23,802 bases of DNA from Acetothermia bacterium UBA7521 (GCA_002479455.1 DLNB01000053.1:3902-27703); one strand, 5' to 3'; counted from the first letter of the stretch, positions 7,074 through 20,145 are shown. Notes: generated from the sequence alone by a model not told the origin. Translations and numbers: made by a program.

Positions 7074-8223
7074 GGAACTGCTGCGCGTTCAGGTGAAGCC
7101 AGAGATGCTTCGCTGGGCCCGCGAACGGGCGCAACTCGATCTCGCTGCCCTCCGCGAGACGTTGCCGGCTGTTGACCGCTGGGAACGCGGAGAGCGGAAT
7201 CCTACGATGAAACAGCTGGAGCGCTTCGCTGTTATGGTGCGAGTACCGCTTGGCTATCTGTTCCTCGATGCACCGCCAGTTGAAGAACTGCCGATTCCGG
7301 ATCTTCGCACCATGCCCAGACCCTCGCGCCAGCCCAGTCCGGATTTGATCGAGACGATCTACCTCTGCCAGCAGCGTCAGGAGTGGTATCGAGGGTATCT
7401 GAAGGGCCTTAGGGAGGAGGCGCTGCCGTTTGTCGCGTCCGTCCGCGTAGGAGATGACGTGGTGCGGCTAGCCACCCAGATCCGGCACCAGCTCCACTTT
7501 GATATTGCTGAACGGAGCAGACTGCCGTCCTGGACCGAAGCGCTGCGGCGATTCATCGAGCAGTCCGAGCGGGCCGGGGTCTTGGTGATGGCGAGTGGCA
7601 TTGTCGGCAGCAACACACACCGGAAGTTGTCGCCCGAGGAGTTCCGCGGGTTCGCGTTGGTGGATGATCTGGCGCCGTTGGTGTTTGTGAACGCCGCCGA
7701 CACGAAGTCCGCCCAGATGTTCACCCTCGCTCATGAGCTGGCGCACATCTGGCTGGGGGAGTCGGGTGTCTCAGACGCGCACGCCGCGCGGTTCACAGGC
7801 GAGCGAGTCGAACGCTGGTGCGACCAGGTGGCTGCAGAGCTGTTGGCGCCGCTCGACACTGTGCGAGCTGCCTACCGACCGGACCTCGATCTCCAGGAGG
7901 CGACAGCGGCGCTTGCTCGGCAGTTCAAAGTCAGCACACTGGTCATCCTGCGTCGCCTTCACGAAGCCGGGATCGTGGACGCGGAGCAGTTCCAGGCCAG
8001 CTACGCGGCGGAGATCGAGCGCTTGGCCGAGATCGAACGCCGCGGCACGGGAGGCGGCGACTTCTACCGGACGCTCAGGGTGCGCGTGAGCAAGCCCTTC
8101 GCAGAGGCGATCGTGATCAGCACCCTGGAAGGACAGACGCTGTTTCGGGATGCATACCGCATGCTGGGGATCCGCAGTCCGGCGACGTTTCAGAAGCTCA
8201 CGCGGGAGCTGGAGATGGCGTGA
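7066..8223 (+). CDS. XRE-family HTH / ImmA-type metallopeptidase
   Basis: This 385-residue protein has an N-terminal XRE helix-turn-helix (about 10-60, with the WERGERNPTMKQLERFA stretch) and a C-terminal ImmA/IrrE zinc peptidase domain with HELAH (H223, E224, H227) and a downstream glutamate in DQVAAELLAP. Proteins of this kind cleave a partner repressor or toxin, or act as antitoxin-regulator. The gene begins at an ATG inside the end of the hsdM tail, 7 bp after AAGGAG. It overlaps the following DUF4411 gene (TGATG), a pairing known from toxin-antitoxin-like modules. It lies in a position normally occupied by hsdS, so the pair was inserted between hsdM and hsdS. Confidence 0.88.
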   Translation: MARELLRVQVKPEMLRWARERAQLDLAALRETLPAVDRWERGERNPTMKQLERFAVMVRVPLGYLFLDAPPVEELPIPDLRTMPRPSRQPSPDLIETIYLCQQRQEWYRGYLKGLREEALPFVASVRVGDDVVRLATQIRHQLHFDIAERSRLPSWTEALRRFIEQSERAGVLVMASGIVGSNTHRKLSPEEFRGFALVDDLAPLVFVNAADTKSAQMFTLAHELAHIWLGESGVSDAHAARFTGERVERWCDQVAAELLAPLDTVRAAYRPDLDLQEATAALARQFKVSTLVILRRLHEAGIVDAEQFQASYAAEIERLAEIERRGTGGGDFYRTLRVRVSKPFAEAIVISTLEGQTLFRDAYRMLGIRSPATFQKLTRELEMA

Positions 8224-8720
8224 TGGCCTATCTGCTCGATGCCAACGTCTTCATCCAGGCCAAGAACCTCCACTACGGGTTCAGCTTCTGCCCTGCCTTC
8301 TGGGACTGGATCGTCCGGGAGAACCGTGCCGGCAAGGTGCTCAGCGTGGAGAAGGTTCGCGATGAGATCATGGACGGGGAAGACGAGCTTGCGCAATGGG
8401 CAGCCCAGTACAAGGACAGCTTGTTCCTGGTGCTTGGAGCGAGCGTCCTGCCCGCGATGCACCGCGTCAGTGCCTGGGTCAGCAGCCAGCAGTACACGCC
8501 TGCCGCGGTGAGCATGTTCCTACAGGACCCCGACTACTACCTTGTGGCTCAGGCGCTGGACGGCGGGCACGTCGTGGTCACGCACGAGAAACCGGAGGAC
8601 TCAACCAAGCGCGTGAAGATCCCCAGCGTCTGCATCGGAGTAGGGGTCGCGTTCATGAACCCTTTCGAGATGCTGCGGCGGGAGCGGGCACGATTCGTGC
8701 TAGCAGGTGCAGCGCCATGA
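8223..8720 (+). CDS. DUF4411 PIN-like protein, probable toxin
   Basis: This 165-residue protein begins LLDANVFIQAKN, with D6 as the first PIN-type metal ligand, followed by EKVRDEI, DYYLVAQAL and VVTHE, which place further acidic residues as expected for a PIN-fold nuclease of the DUF4411 family. It overlaps the XRE-ImmA stop by 3 bp, so both are made together. The expected role is an RNase toxin controlled by the upstream HTH-peptidase protein; the biochemistry is inferred from family and pairing. Its own stop overlaps the start of the 22-codon hsdM-tail ORF. Confidence 0.82.
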   Translation: MAYLLDANVFIQAKNLHYGFSFCPAFWDWIVRENRAGKVLSVEKVRDEIMDGEDELAQWAAQYKDSLFLVLGASVLPAMHRVSAWVSSQQYTPAAVSMFLQDPDYYLVAQALDGGHVVVTHEKPEDSTKRVKIPSVCIGVGVAFMNPFEMLRRERARFVLAGAAP

Positions 8721-8774
8721 CTACACAGATATGCAGCCGCAAGCAGACTGCCACCAACCTGAAGGAGCTTGGAT

Positions 8775-8785
<11 letters not shown>
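8717..8785 (+). pseudogene. Second copy of hsdM 3' end, 22-codon coupling ORF
   Basis: The ATG at 8717 overlaps the DUF4411 stop (ATGA). The peptide ends in TNLKELGYGG, the normal end of HsdM, and its stop lies 11 bp inside hsdS. It therefore bridges DUF4411 to hsdS by translation. The copy contains the AAGGAG ribosome site of hsdS. It matches the hsdM end at 7041-7070 in 27 of 30 bases; two of the three differences are silent third-position changes. Confidence 0.7.
8750..8779 (+). repeat. hsdM 3'-end duplicate, right copy
   Basis: Right member of the direct repeat described at 7044-7070. It carries the ribosome site and start codon of hsdS. Confidence 0.75.
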
Positions 8786-10108
<1,323 letters not shown>

Positions 10109-10109
<1 letters not shown>

Positions 10110-11728
10110 TGCCAAGACTTCTCAAGACCGGCACCATTCGGAGGATCCAGGGTGCCCAAGAGATGCTGCGCCTGGCTCTCTGTGGACTAGCTTTCCCCAG
10201 GTGTGCTGATGAAGCTGCATCGGCAAGCAGGCGGTCGGCAGATATCGGACTGCTTGGCTGTGCTGCAGAGCTGATCCTAAGCGCATGCATTCACGAGATC
10301 GAAGGCGAGAATGGGTTGGTCAAGCCAGATGGACGTTACCTGGTTGCTCGGGAAGTCTTGGGCCGGTTCCGGAATACGCTGCGATCCGGCGTGCCCAAGC
10401 TGGCGGTCCTCTCCTCGAGCACGTGTGCTGACGAAGAGCAGCTCAGATCCCTTCTGGAGGAGACCGCTCCATTCACCGTCCTCTTCAGCGCCAGGGCCGG
10501 AGCACTTCATGCCGGAGAAGGCGTCTCCCATGATGTCGCGATGGCTGCTGCAGTGGACGTTGCTGCCTTCATGACAGCCCTTGCACGAGCAGACCGGTGG
10601 ACGCCGTACCTGAGGAGCATGCCTCTTGTGCCCCCTCTGCCTCGTGAGCGTTTAGTGGTTGCAGAAGAGCTTGCTCGCTCACTTGAGTCTAGTTCAAATG
10701 CCGAGAGCGCCAGTGCGGCCCTCCGAAGTGTGTTCATTGTACTTCCAGAACTGGTTGAGGAGACGCCAGAGTGGCTCGGAGCCTTTGACCGCGTACAGGT
10801 TGCTCCCCGGAAGAAGGACCTGGCGATTCTGCTCAAGAGTCTTCGAGGGGCGCGAACTGGTGACTTGCTGCGAGTTGGCCGCGGATCGAAAGGCATAGCA
10901 GCTCGTATCGAGAACGAGAACCTCAACGCTCTCCCTGTTCGGATTGAGAGGTTTAGGCGTAGCGCTACATCGCTTGAAGACCGCTTTCAAGTAGACATAA
11001 CGGAAGCCAACACCTATCTAGATCAAGGCATCCTTCGTGTTCCGCCAATACAGAGCATCTACGACTACTTCGCGGTGGGGGTTGATCAACTGGGTCTGCC
11101 GGAAGAAGTGCTCTCAGACGGCTTGACTGCTCATGAGGTGTGGCCGGTTGTCGCAGGAGCTCTCGGTTATGTGGGGACGGCCGGCCCCACGTTCTTCATC
11201 GCGCGGTTCTTGAGGCCCGCAGAGACGGGACAGCTGCTTGCCCAGTTGCAGCGAGCGGCTGGCTTAAGTCCTGCATTCAAGAGACGCTTAGGCATGTATG
11301 AGCTACTCCTCCGCTCGATTGCCTTGAGGGGGACAGAACGTGCCGGATCTTTGTGCGAGGAGATGTCCAAGCGATTTGAGCAGAGGCTGGCGCTCAGAAC
11401 CGAGTTGAACGAGACCGTCAAGGCCCGGCTCAGGAAGGCTAGGATTCCGGATAACGTCTCAGAGCCACTTCTGAGGGAAGTGGATGCCTCCGACGATCTA
11501 GGCTCAGTCATCGAGGGCACACTTGCGCGTTGGGCGTCTCTTGGCGCAGCGGCCATGCCTATGCTTCGCGACCTTGTCCGCGCTGCGACCGAGCGGGAGG
11601 AGGTCTTCGTTCTCCTAACCATTCTGAGTGACCTCACATATGCGGCCGTGCACACGGATGTCCGGAAGGCGCTCCGTGACTTGGATTTCGGTCTGTACTG
11701 CGGGCCGCCGGAGAGAGGTGTGGGATGA
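10109..11728 (+). CDS. Unrecognised 539-residue protein in the hsd operon
   Basis: I do not recognise this family. The protein is soluble-looking and mostly helical, without transmembrane segments, nucleotide-binding loops or zinc motifs. An N-terminal helical stretch (about 15-70: MLRLALCGLAFPRCADE, LGCAAELILSACIHEI) loosely resembles HEPN-type helices in nucleic-acid-associated proteins, but no R-x4-6-H motif is clear. The C-terminal third is long helices ending YGAA-free in DFGLYCGPPERG. Codon use is less GC-biased than in the flanks, suggesting separate acquisition. Its start overlaps the hsdS stop (TGATG) and its stop overlaps the first hsdR head (ATGA), so it is expressed as part of the restriction operon. 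It may be a defence effector or regulator of the complex; this is inferred from context only. Confidence 0.7.
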
Positions 11729-11838
11729 GCTACGGCGCAGCATCTGAGTCCAATGTCGAAGCCTCCGCCCTCGCCTGGCTCGGAAGCCTCGGGTGGTCGG
11801 TGCGGAACGCCGGGGAGATTCTGGAGGTCAGGCCGTGA
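11725..11838 (+). pseudogene. hsdR 5' remnant A, 37-codon coupling ORF
   Basis: The peptide reads SNVEASALAWLGSLGWSV, clearly the start of HsdR (compare VEDAALAWLESIGW at 14554-14595). It ends after 37 codons. Its ATG overlaps the stop of the unrecognised gene and its TGA overlaps the GTG start of the AlbA_2 gene, whose GGAGG ribosome site lies inside it. It shares the exact 14-mer GCCCTCGCCTGGCT (11767-11780) with the other two hsdR heads. Confidence 0.8.
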
Positions 11839-13250
11839 CACTGGACCAGATCAACACCTGGGTTGCCGCTGGCGAGTCCGAGACACTGGAGTTCAAGAAA
11901 TCTACCGCAGAGAGGGACCGCGCCTGTCGCACGCTGTGCGCCTTCGCCAACGCTCAGGGTGGGCGCGTGCTGTTCGGCGTCACGGCGGCGGGCAAGGTGG
12001 TCGGCCAGATCGTCAACGACCACACGCTCGAAGAACTCGCGCAGGAGTTCCGGGGCTTCGAGCCGCCGGTGTTCCCCTCGGTGGAGCGTGTTCCCGTCGG
12101 CGACCGGCGCGAGGTGCTGGTGCTCACCGTGGCCCGCGGGGCGCGCGTGCCAGTGGCTTTCCGCGGCGTGGCGTACGAGCGGGTGCTGAACACCACGCGC
12201 ACCATGCCACGCGCGACCTTCCAGCGCCTGCTGCTGGAGGAAATGCACGCCACCGAGCGGTGGGAGAACCGGCCGGCCGAGGAGTGGGACGTGGGCCGGC
12301 TGGACCGGCGCGAGCTGGTGTTGACACTGGAGGAGTCCATCCGCCGCGGTCGCGTGGACGACCCGGGCACGCGCGAGCCGCTGGAGATCCTCCGTGGACT
12401 GGGTCTCCTGGTCGATGGCGACCGGGTTTCGCGCGCAGCAGTGGTGCTGTTCTGCGCCGACGACGTGCCGCTGCCCGACTTCCCGCAACTGCTGCTCAAG
12501 GTGGCTCGCTTCAAAGGCACCACGCGCGACGAGTTCCTCGACAACCGCCAGTTCTACGGCAACGCCTTTGCGCTGATGCGGCGCGCCGAGCGCTTTCTGA
12601 TCGAATCACTGCCGGTGGCCAGCCTCATCGTGCCCGGCCGCATGGAGCGCGAGGACACGCCGCTCTTGCCGGTCGAGGCCCTGCGGGAGGCGCTCGCCAA
12701 TGCCTTCGTGCACCGCGATTACGCCATCGGCGGCGGCTCGGTGAGCGTAGCGCTGTACGACGACCGGCTGGAGATCATCTCCATCGGCGAACTGCACTTC
12801 GGCCTGACGCCCGAGGCGTTGTTTCGCGAGCACGAGTCCAAGCCATGGAACCCGATGATCGCGCGTACCTTCTACCGGCGGGGGATCATCGAGACCTGGG
12901 GACGGGGGACGCTGAAGATCGCCCGGCTGATGCAGGAGTGGGGCTTGGAGCCGCCGGCGGTCGCGGTGCGCGAGGGGGCGGTGGTCGTCACGTTCGGGCT
13001 GCCGGCGAAGGTGACAGGGAAGACGACGGGGAAAACGACGGGGAAAACGACGGGGGAAACGACGCGGAAAACCCCTCTGGCGGTCCTTGAGCTGCTGGCG
13101 GAGGAGCCCGACCTGTCCATCCCCGAACTTGCTGCCCGGCTCGACAAATCCGAACGGGCGATCGAACGAGCCATCCGAAAGCTTCGAGAATCCGGCAGGC
13201 TTGAACGAATCGGCCCCGCCAAGGGCGGCTACTGGAAGGTGATCGAATGA
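11835..13250 (+). CDS. AlbA_2 (Schlafen-like) / GHKL ATPase / winged-helix protein
   Basis: This 471-residue protein starts at a GTG overlapping the hsdR remnant stop, with GGAGG (11823-11827) 7 bp upstream. An N-terminal AlbA_2/Schlafen-type domain (about 1-125; ESETLEFKKS, then FANAQGGRVLFGV) is followed by a GHKL-type ATP-binding region with the N-box ALANAFVHRDY and GIIETWGRG. A repetitive TGKT linker at about 394-413 and a C-terminal winged helix (about 415-470, IPELAARLDKSERAIERAI) complete it. This architecture (COG2865) is common in defence islands and near type I loci. It is usually annotated as a putative transcriptional regulator or helicase-like protein, with role unproven. Its stop overlaps the second hsdR head (ATGA). 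Confidence 0.85.
   Translation: MTLDQINTWVAAGESETLEFKKSTAERDRACRTLCAFANAQGGRVLFGVTAAGKVVGQIVNDHTLEELAQEFRGFEPPVFPSVERVPVGDRREVLVLTVARGARVPVAFRGVAYERVLNTTRTMPRATFQRLLLEEMHATERWENRPAEEWDVGRLDRRELVLTLEESIRRGRVDDPGTREPLEILRGLGLLVDGDRVSRAAVVLFCADDVPLPDFPQLLLKVARFKGTTRDEFLDNRQFYGNAFALMRRAERFLIESLPVASLIVPGRMEREDTPLLPVEALREALANAFVHRDYAIGGGSVSVALYDDRLEIISIGELHFGLTPEALFREHESKPWNPMIARTFYRRGIIETWGRGTLKIARLMQEWGLEPPAVAVREGAVVVTFGLPAKVTGKTTGKTTGKTTGETTRKTPLAVLELLAEEPDLSIPELAARLDKSERAIERAIRKLRESGRLERIGPAKGGYWKVIE
13014..13073 (+). repeat. Five 12-bp tandem repeats encoding TGKT
   Basis: Five units of about ACG-GGG-AAA-ACG (13014, 13026, 13038, 13050, 13062), the second and third identical. Each unit is four codons, so gain or loss of copies would change linker length without shifting the frame. 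Confidence 0.85.
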
Positions 13251-13552
13251 CCGCCTTCGCCGAATCGACCGTCGAACACGCCGCCCTCGCCTGGCTGGAG
13301 GCCCTCGGCTGGCAGGTCGCCCACGGCCCGGACATATCGCCTGTCGGCGATACCCTCACCCCGGCCCTCTCCCGGAGGGAGATGGATCACTCTCGGAGGT
13401 CGTGCTGGACCAGCAGCTGTGCGCAGCATCTCCCAGTACAGGGTACGGACGGGCAGTGTTCCGATCAGCTGGTGCCGGCCCCTGAGCTGTACTCGAGGCT
13501 CGCCGCGCAAGCGCTGCGAGAGGAGCCTGTACGCGTGCCCAACGGGCCATGA
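13247..13552 (+). pseudogene. hsdR 5' remnant B, broken by a palindromic repeat
   Basis: It starts as HsdR: STVEHAALAWLEALGWQV, then AHGPDISP. Repeat copy R6 interrupts it (13351-13386). After the repeat, HsdR-like sequence EVVLDQQL (13396-13419) continues in another frame, so the repeat shifted the frame; the ORF then runs through unrelated sequence to 13552. The ATG overlaps the AlbA_2 stop and the TGA overlaps the DUF3800 start (both ATGA). It carries the 14-mer shared with the other hsdR heads at 13283-13296. As protein it is probably meaningless; as a bridge it may preserve coupling. Confidence 0.78.
13351..13386. repeat. Palindromic repeat copy R6 in hsdR remnant B
   Basis: CCCTCACCCCGGCCCTCTCCCGGAGGGAGATGG, in the R2/R4 orientation, read as DTLTPALSRREMD. 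It separates two pieces of hsdR that are in different frames. Confidence 0.72.
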
Positions 13553-14382
13553 ACGCGAGACACGACGAGCGCACGACACGCTTCTACTTCGTGGATGAGG
13601 CGGGCGATGGGATCATCTTTGACCGCAGGGGCAAGGTCGTCACTGGAACGCCAGGATGCTCCCGGTTCTTCCTGCTAGGCCTACTGGATGTTCCTGATCC
13701 CCTGGTGCTGGGAGCAAGCCTGAAGGAACTGCGAACCCGGTTGCTGGCTGATCCGTTCTTCTCCGGCGTTCCCTCCATGCAACCGGAGGCGAATAAGACA
13801 GCTCTTGCATTTCACGCCAAAGATGACGTGCCTGAGGTCCGCCGGGAAGTGTTCCGGGTGCTGAAGGAGCATGCTGGATTGCGGTTCTTCGCGGTCATCA
13901 CCGACAAGAGGCGAGTACTGGACTACGTTCGCCAGCGACAGGCCCGCGAGCCCTCGTACCGGTACCATCCCAATGAGATCTACTCGTACCTTGTGCGACG
14001 CCTCTTTCGGGACCGCCTGCACAAGGATGCATCCTACGATGTGTGTTTCTCGAAGCGCGGCAAGTCGGACCGTACGGCAGCTCTCCAGGCCGAGCTGGAA
14101 GGTGCAAGGCGAAACCTCCAGAGCCGATGGGGCATTGTCAGCAGTGCCCCCATACGCATCACCGCAGATAGCCCCGTGCGATCTCCGGGCCTTCAGGCAG
14201 CCGACTACTTCCTGTGGTCCGTGCAGCGTCTCTATGAGCGCGGGGAGGATCGGTACGTAAGATACTTGTGGCACGCCTTCCGGCTTGTGCACGACATCGA
14301 TGACACCCGGAGAGCGCGATACGGGGAGTACTACACGAAGGACCGTCCTCTGACCTTGGAGGGCCTGAAGGGGCGGCTATGA
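13549..14382 (+). CDS. DUF3800 family protein
   Basis: This 277-residue protein has the family's opening FVDEAGDG (D16, E17; expected metal-binding acidic residues) and the closing LQAADYFLWSVQR (from L215, with D219), which mark DUF3800, a predicted RNase H-like nuclease fold. Between them, FFAVITDKRRV and NEIYSYLVRRLFRDRL fit the family core. Members are frequent in phages and defence islands, without a settled role. The start overlaps the stop of hsdR remnant B (ATGA), the same coupling as for the other passengers. About 150 bp separate it from full hsdR, the only sizeable gap in the operon. Confidence 0.82.
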   Translation: MNARHDERTTRFYFVDEAGDGIIFDRRGKVVTGTPGCSRFFLLGLLDVPDPLVLGASLKELRTRLLADPFFSGVPSMQPEANKTALAFHAKDDVPEVRREVFRVLKEHAGLRFFAVITDKRRVLDYVRQRQAREPSYRYHPNEIYSYLVRRLFRDRLHKDASYDVCFSKRGKSDRTAALQAELEGARRNLQSRWGIVSSAPIRITADSPVRSPGLQAADYFLWSVQRLYERGEDRYVRYLWHAFRLVHDIDDTRRARYGEYYTKDRPLTLEGLKGRL

Positions 14383-14516
14383 AGAAGAGAGGCCAGGGAT
14401 ATAGGATCACTGTGGCCGTAGCCCAGCGATCACACGGCATGGAGCCGAGTTTCGTCTCCTGGCCCTGTCATCATACCACTTGCGGGCTCGGGCTGTCAAC
14501 TCCAGGGATCATGTGA
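14379..14516 (+). CDS. Possible 45-residue ORF after DUF3800
   Basis: The ATG overlaps the DUF3800 stop (ATGA) and the frame runs to a TGA at 14514-14516. The peptide begins MKKRGQGYRITVAVAQRSHG and has no recognisable domain; the second half is Cys/His-containing but irregular. Codon use is poor. It may be a real small coupled ORF or chance; I lean towards chance. Confidence 0.25.
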   Translation: MKKRGQGYRITVAVAQRSHGMEPSFVSWPCHHTTCGLGLSTPGIM

Positions 14517-14535
14517 CCAACAAGATGGGTGCCGG

Positions 14536-17688
<3,153 letters not shown>

Positions 17689-17720
17689 GCCGGCGGCGGC
17701 AGGTGCCGACGGGAACCGCC

Positions 17721-18578
17721 ATGAAGCGCCGCTACCACCTCGTGAACGTGTTCTCGCGTGGCGGGCGCCTGACCGGCAACCCGCTCTGCGTGTTCGAGGA
17801 CGGCACCGGCCTTGACGACGCGACGATGCAGGCGCTCGCACGGCAGTTCAATCTATCGGAAACGACGTTCATCCTGACGTCGTCGCGCGCGACGGCACGG
17901 GTGAGGATCTTCACGCCGGACTTCGAGATGCCGTTCGCGGGCCACCCGACGCTGGGTACGGCGCACGTCGTGCGCTCGCTGCTGGCGAAGCCGGTGGATC
18001 ACGTGACGCTCGAACTGCCGGTCGGCCTCATTCCGGTGCAGGCGCGCGGCGACCTGTGGACGTTGACGGCGAAGGCGGCGACGCATCGCGAGATTGACCT
18101 CCCAGTGGCCGACCTCGCGGCAGCGCTGGGCCTGCGAGCCTCCGACATCCTTGCCGAGCGGGGCGGCCGACGACCGCTGTGGGTCAATGCAGGTTCGGAT
18201 CAGCTGATCGTGCCGCTCGTGGACGCAGCGGCCGTGAACCGCGTCGCGCCGGATGCGACGAAGCTCGCCCGGCTGCGCAGCGCGCAGGGACGCCAGCTTG
18301 CCTACGTGTTCGCGGAAATAGGCGAAGACGAACTGCTCGCGCGCTTCCTGTTCGAGGCGGGCGGCGCGTTCCGCGAGGATCCGGCGACCGGCTCGGCCTG
18401 CGCGAACCTTGGGGGCTGGTACCTGGCGACAGGTGCGCCCGTGCCGCTTGCGCGGCGCGTCTACCAGGGTGAGCGCGTACACCGTCCGTCGGAGCTGCTG
18501 CTGTCGGTTGACCGTTCCCGGATGGTGCGGGTGGGAGGGACCGTGATCGCGCTCGGCCACGGGGAGGTCGCGCTGTGA
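17721..18578 (+). CDS. PhzF family epimerase/isomerase-like protein
   Basis: This 285-residue protein has the N-terminal family signature VNVFSRGGRLTGNP, the catalytic glutamate E47 in LSETTF, the FAGHPTLGTAH loop and the late EDPATGSACANLGGWY motif, giving the two-lobed diaminopimelate-epimerase-like fold. PhzF enzymes isomerise small metabolites; most, like this one, have no known substrate. ATG 17721 gives the usual PhzF start. An in-frame ATG at 17685 overlaps the hsdR stop (ATGA) and would add 12 atypical residues but couple it to hsdR. There is no functional link to restriction. It probably marks the right border of the island. Confidence 0.88.
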   Translation: MKRRYHLVNVFSRGGRLTGNPLCVFEDGTGLDDATMQALARQFNLSETTFILTSSRATARVRIFTPDFEMPFAGHPTLGTAHVVRSLLAKPVDHVTLELPVGLIPVQARGDLWTLTAKAATHREIDLPVADLAAALGLRASDILAERGGRRPLWVNAGSDQLIVPLVDAAAVNRVAPDATKLARLRSAQGRQLAYVFAEIGEDELLARFLFEAGGAFREDPATGSACANLGGWYLATGAPVPLARRVYQGERVHRPSELLLSVDRSRMVRVGGTVIALGHGEVAL

Positions 18579-18626
18579 GCGAGCGGGCCGTGCCGCGCCC
18601 GTCCACCCCTCAGGTGGGCTGACGGC

Positions 18627-19109
18627 CTAGGCGAACAGCTTCTTGGCGGTGCGGGCGACGCGGGCGCCGAGCTTGCGCGCGGCGGTGAGCGTGGCCTCGT
18701 CGGGCGCCCCGGCGCAGGCGACGCCGTAGTGCCCACCGGCATCGAGTGGATCCCCCATCACGATCATCCCGTAGATGAGCATCGCCTGGTGGATGGCGAG
18801 GATCGTCGTCTCCTTGCCCCCGGTGGGGTGAGCGGAGGTGGCGAACGCCGCGCCTACTTTGCCCTCCATCTGCCGGCGCACCACGAGGAAGTCGTCCAAA
18901 ACCTTCTTCAGCTCGGCGGCCATCCCCCCGAAGTAGACCGGCGACCCGATGACCAGGCCGTGGCTGTCGCGGAACTCCTCGATCTTCACCGTGTCCGGCG
19001 TGCGGAGGATGGCCGCGCACCCCGCGACCTCCCGCGCTCCTTCGGCCACGGCCTCGGCGAGCCGCTTCGTGTTCCCGGTTCGTGAGTGGTAGAGCACCAA
19101 CACCTGCAT
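18627..19109 (-). CDS. Flavodoxin-like NAD(P)H:quinone oxidoreductase family protein
   Basis: This 160-residue protein has an N-terminal FMN phosphate loop (LYHSRTGNTKRLAEAV), then IGSPVYFGG and FATSAHPTGGKETT, characteristic of WrbA-like flavodoxin-fold proteins. It likely binds FMN and moves electrons between a pyridine nucleotide and quinones or another partner. AAGGAGAG lies 8 bp upstream of the ATG. It is the last gene of a three-gene minus-strand operon, 61 bp after the DUF3795 gene, and converges on phzF. Full length for the shorter members of the family. Confidence 0.85.
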   Translation of the reverse strand: MQVLVLYHSRTGNTKRLAEAVAEGAREVAGCAAILRTPDTVKIEEFRDSHGLVIGSPVYFGGMAAELKKVLDDFLVVRRQMEGKVGAAFATSAHPTGGKETTILAIHQAMLIYGMIVMGDPLDAGGHYGVACAGAPDEATLTAARKLGARVARTAKKLFA

Positions 19110-19170
19110 GTCGTCTCTCCTTCGTTGCGCGTTGTCTCCCTCGATCTCCGGGGACCGTTCAGTACGGCCT

Positions 19171-19638
19171 TCAGTCCGCGGGGATGTTGTAGGGGTGGCA
19201 GCGGATGTCGGCGTAGCAGAACCCGGTGCGCGCTCGCTCCTCCTGCTCGGCGACCCACGCCGCGACCCCGATCCGCTGCATCCGCCTCCCGTCCGGGATG
19301 AGGGTCACGTAGCCCTCGGCGAGGGCGGCGATGCGCTGGCACGGGTAGTCGGCGCACTGAGGGCAGATCTCGACCCCCCGCGCTTGGGCGCACTTGCGGA
19401 TCCCGCAGAACGGCGGCCCGCCGCCGTCCCGGCAGCCTGGACACGACCGGTCCGGGTCGCACAGGTGGTCGAGGAACGCCCGGAAGCCCGTGAAGTGCGG
19501 AAGATCTTGCCCCCAATCGTCGTACCCTTCCCTGACGATCGTCTCTCGGAGGGCCTGCGCCTGGCCCGGGATCCTCGACCGTGCCGAGCACAGCCCGCAG
19601 TACAGCCCGCAGTACGTCACGAACCGGAGATCGCTCAT
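19171..19638 (-). CDS. DUF3795 Cys-rich protein
   Basis: This 155-residue protein starts YCGLYCGLCSAR, then has clustered cysteines (CPGC, FCGIRKC, CPQCADYPC) as in DUF3795, a family thought to bind metal, zinc or possibly an iron-sulfur cluster. The start is chosen at the ATG complementary to 19636-19638, preceded by GAGGAGGAAAGG; a much longer frame upstream is shadow of the next gene. It sits between a membrane protein (28 bp upstream) and a flavodoxin (61 bp downstream), so a redox role is plausible but inferred. Confidence 0.85.
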   Translation of the reverse strand: MSDLRFVTYCGLYCGLCSARSRIPGQAQALRETIVREGYDDWGQDLPHFTGFRAFLDHLCDPDRSCPGCRDGGGPPFCGIRKCAQARGVEICPQCADYPCQRIAALAEGYVTLIPDGRRMQRIGVAAWVAEQEERARTGFCYADIRCHPYNIPAD

Positions 19639-19666
19639 CCTTTCCTCCTCTGGTTCACCCGCCGGG

Positions 19667-20116
19667 TCACCGGGAAGTGGCCCCATGGTTGTACCCCCAC
19701 ACCGCGAGCGCGACGGTCGCGATGGGAACGAGGAGCACGTCCAGGTCGAGCCCAGCCAGGGCGTAGATCGGGATCGACAGGAGCGCTCCCACACCGAGCC
19801 CGAGACCCCCGCCGAGCACGCACAGCGGCTGGTTTCCCGCCACACCGAGGAGGATTCCGGTGAGCGCCACGCCGCCGCTTGCCCCAACGATGATCCCCCC
19901 GAACACGGCACCCGCGCCAAGGTGGCGGACCCAAGCTTCTCCGTTCGGGAACGCGCCTTTGACGGCCAGTGACGCCCTCCACCCCGTGTAGAAGCCGGCG
20001 AACGCCCCGGCGAGCCCGGCCACCGTCTCGGCCAGGACCGCCTCCTCGGGAGGGCGGGCGACGAGAGCCCCCCCGGCAACGACGGCGGCGATCACGACCG
20101 CGAGAACCTTTCGCAC
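19667..20116 (-). CDS. Small glycine-rich multi-pass membrane protein
   Basis: 149 residues with about four to five hydrophobic helices: KVLAVVIAAVVAGGALVA at the N-terminus, then Gly-rich segments around AGAVFGGIIVGASGGVALTG and GLGLGVGALLSIPIYAL, and VPIATVALAVWGYNHG at the end. Gly-rich helices suggest tight packing. The start is a GTG (complement of 20114-20116), 7 bp after a perfect GGAGG; the extra 16 codons upstream are not supported. I cannot assign a function. It is the first gene of the operon with DUF3795 and flavodoxin. Confidence 0.7.
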   Translation of the reverse strand: MRKVLAVVIAAVVAGGALVARPPEEAVLAETVAGLAGAFAGFYTGWRASLAVKGAFPNGEAWVRHLGAGAVFGGIIVGASGGVALTGILLGVAGNQPLCVLGGGLGLGVGALLSIPIYALAGLDLDVLLVPIATVALAVWGYNHGATSR

Positions 20117-20145
20117 CGCACCACCTCCTGGGACGACCGGGAACA

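Noticed and set aside
13014..13073. CRISPR array or other spaced repeat
   Set aside because: The units are contiguous 12-mers without spacers and lie inside a coding frame as a peptide linker.
14383..14535. Separate promoter or terminator before full hsdR
   Set aside because: No pair of hexamers with 16-18 bp spacing and no T-tailed hairpin is convincing. Only a distant GGCCAGG/CCTGGCC pair is present.
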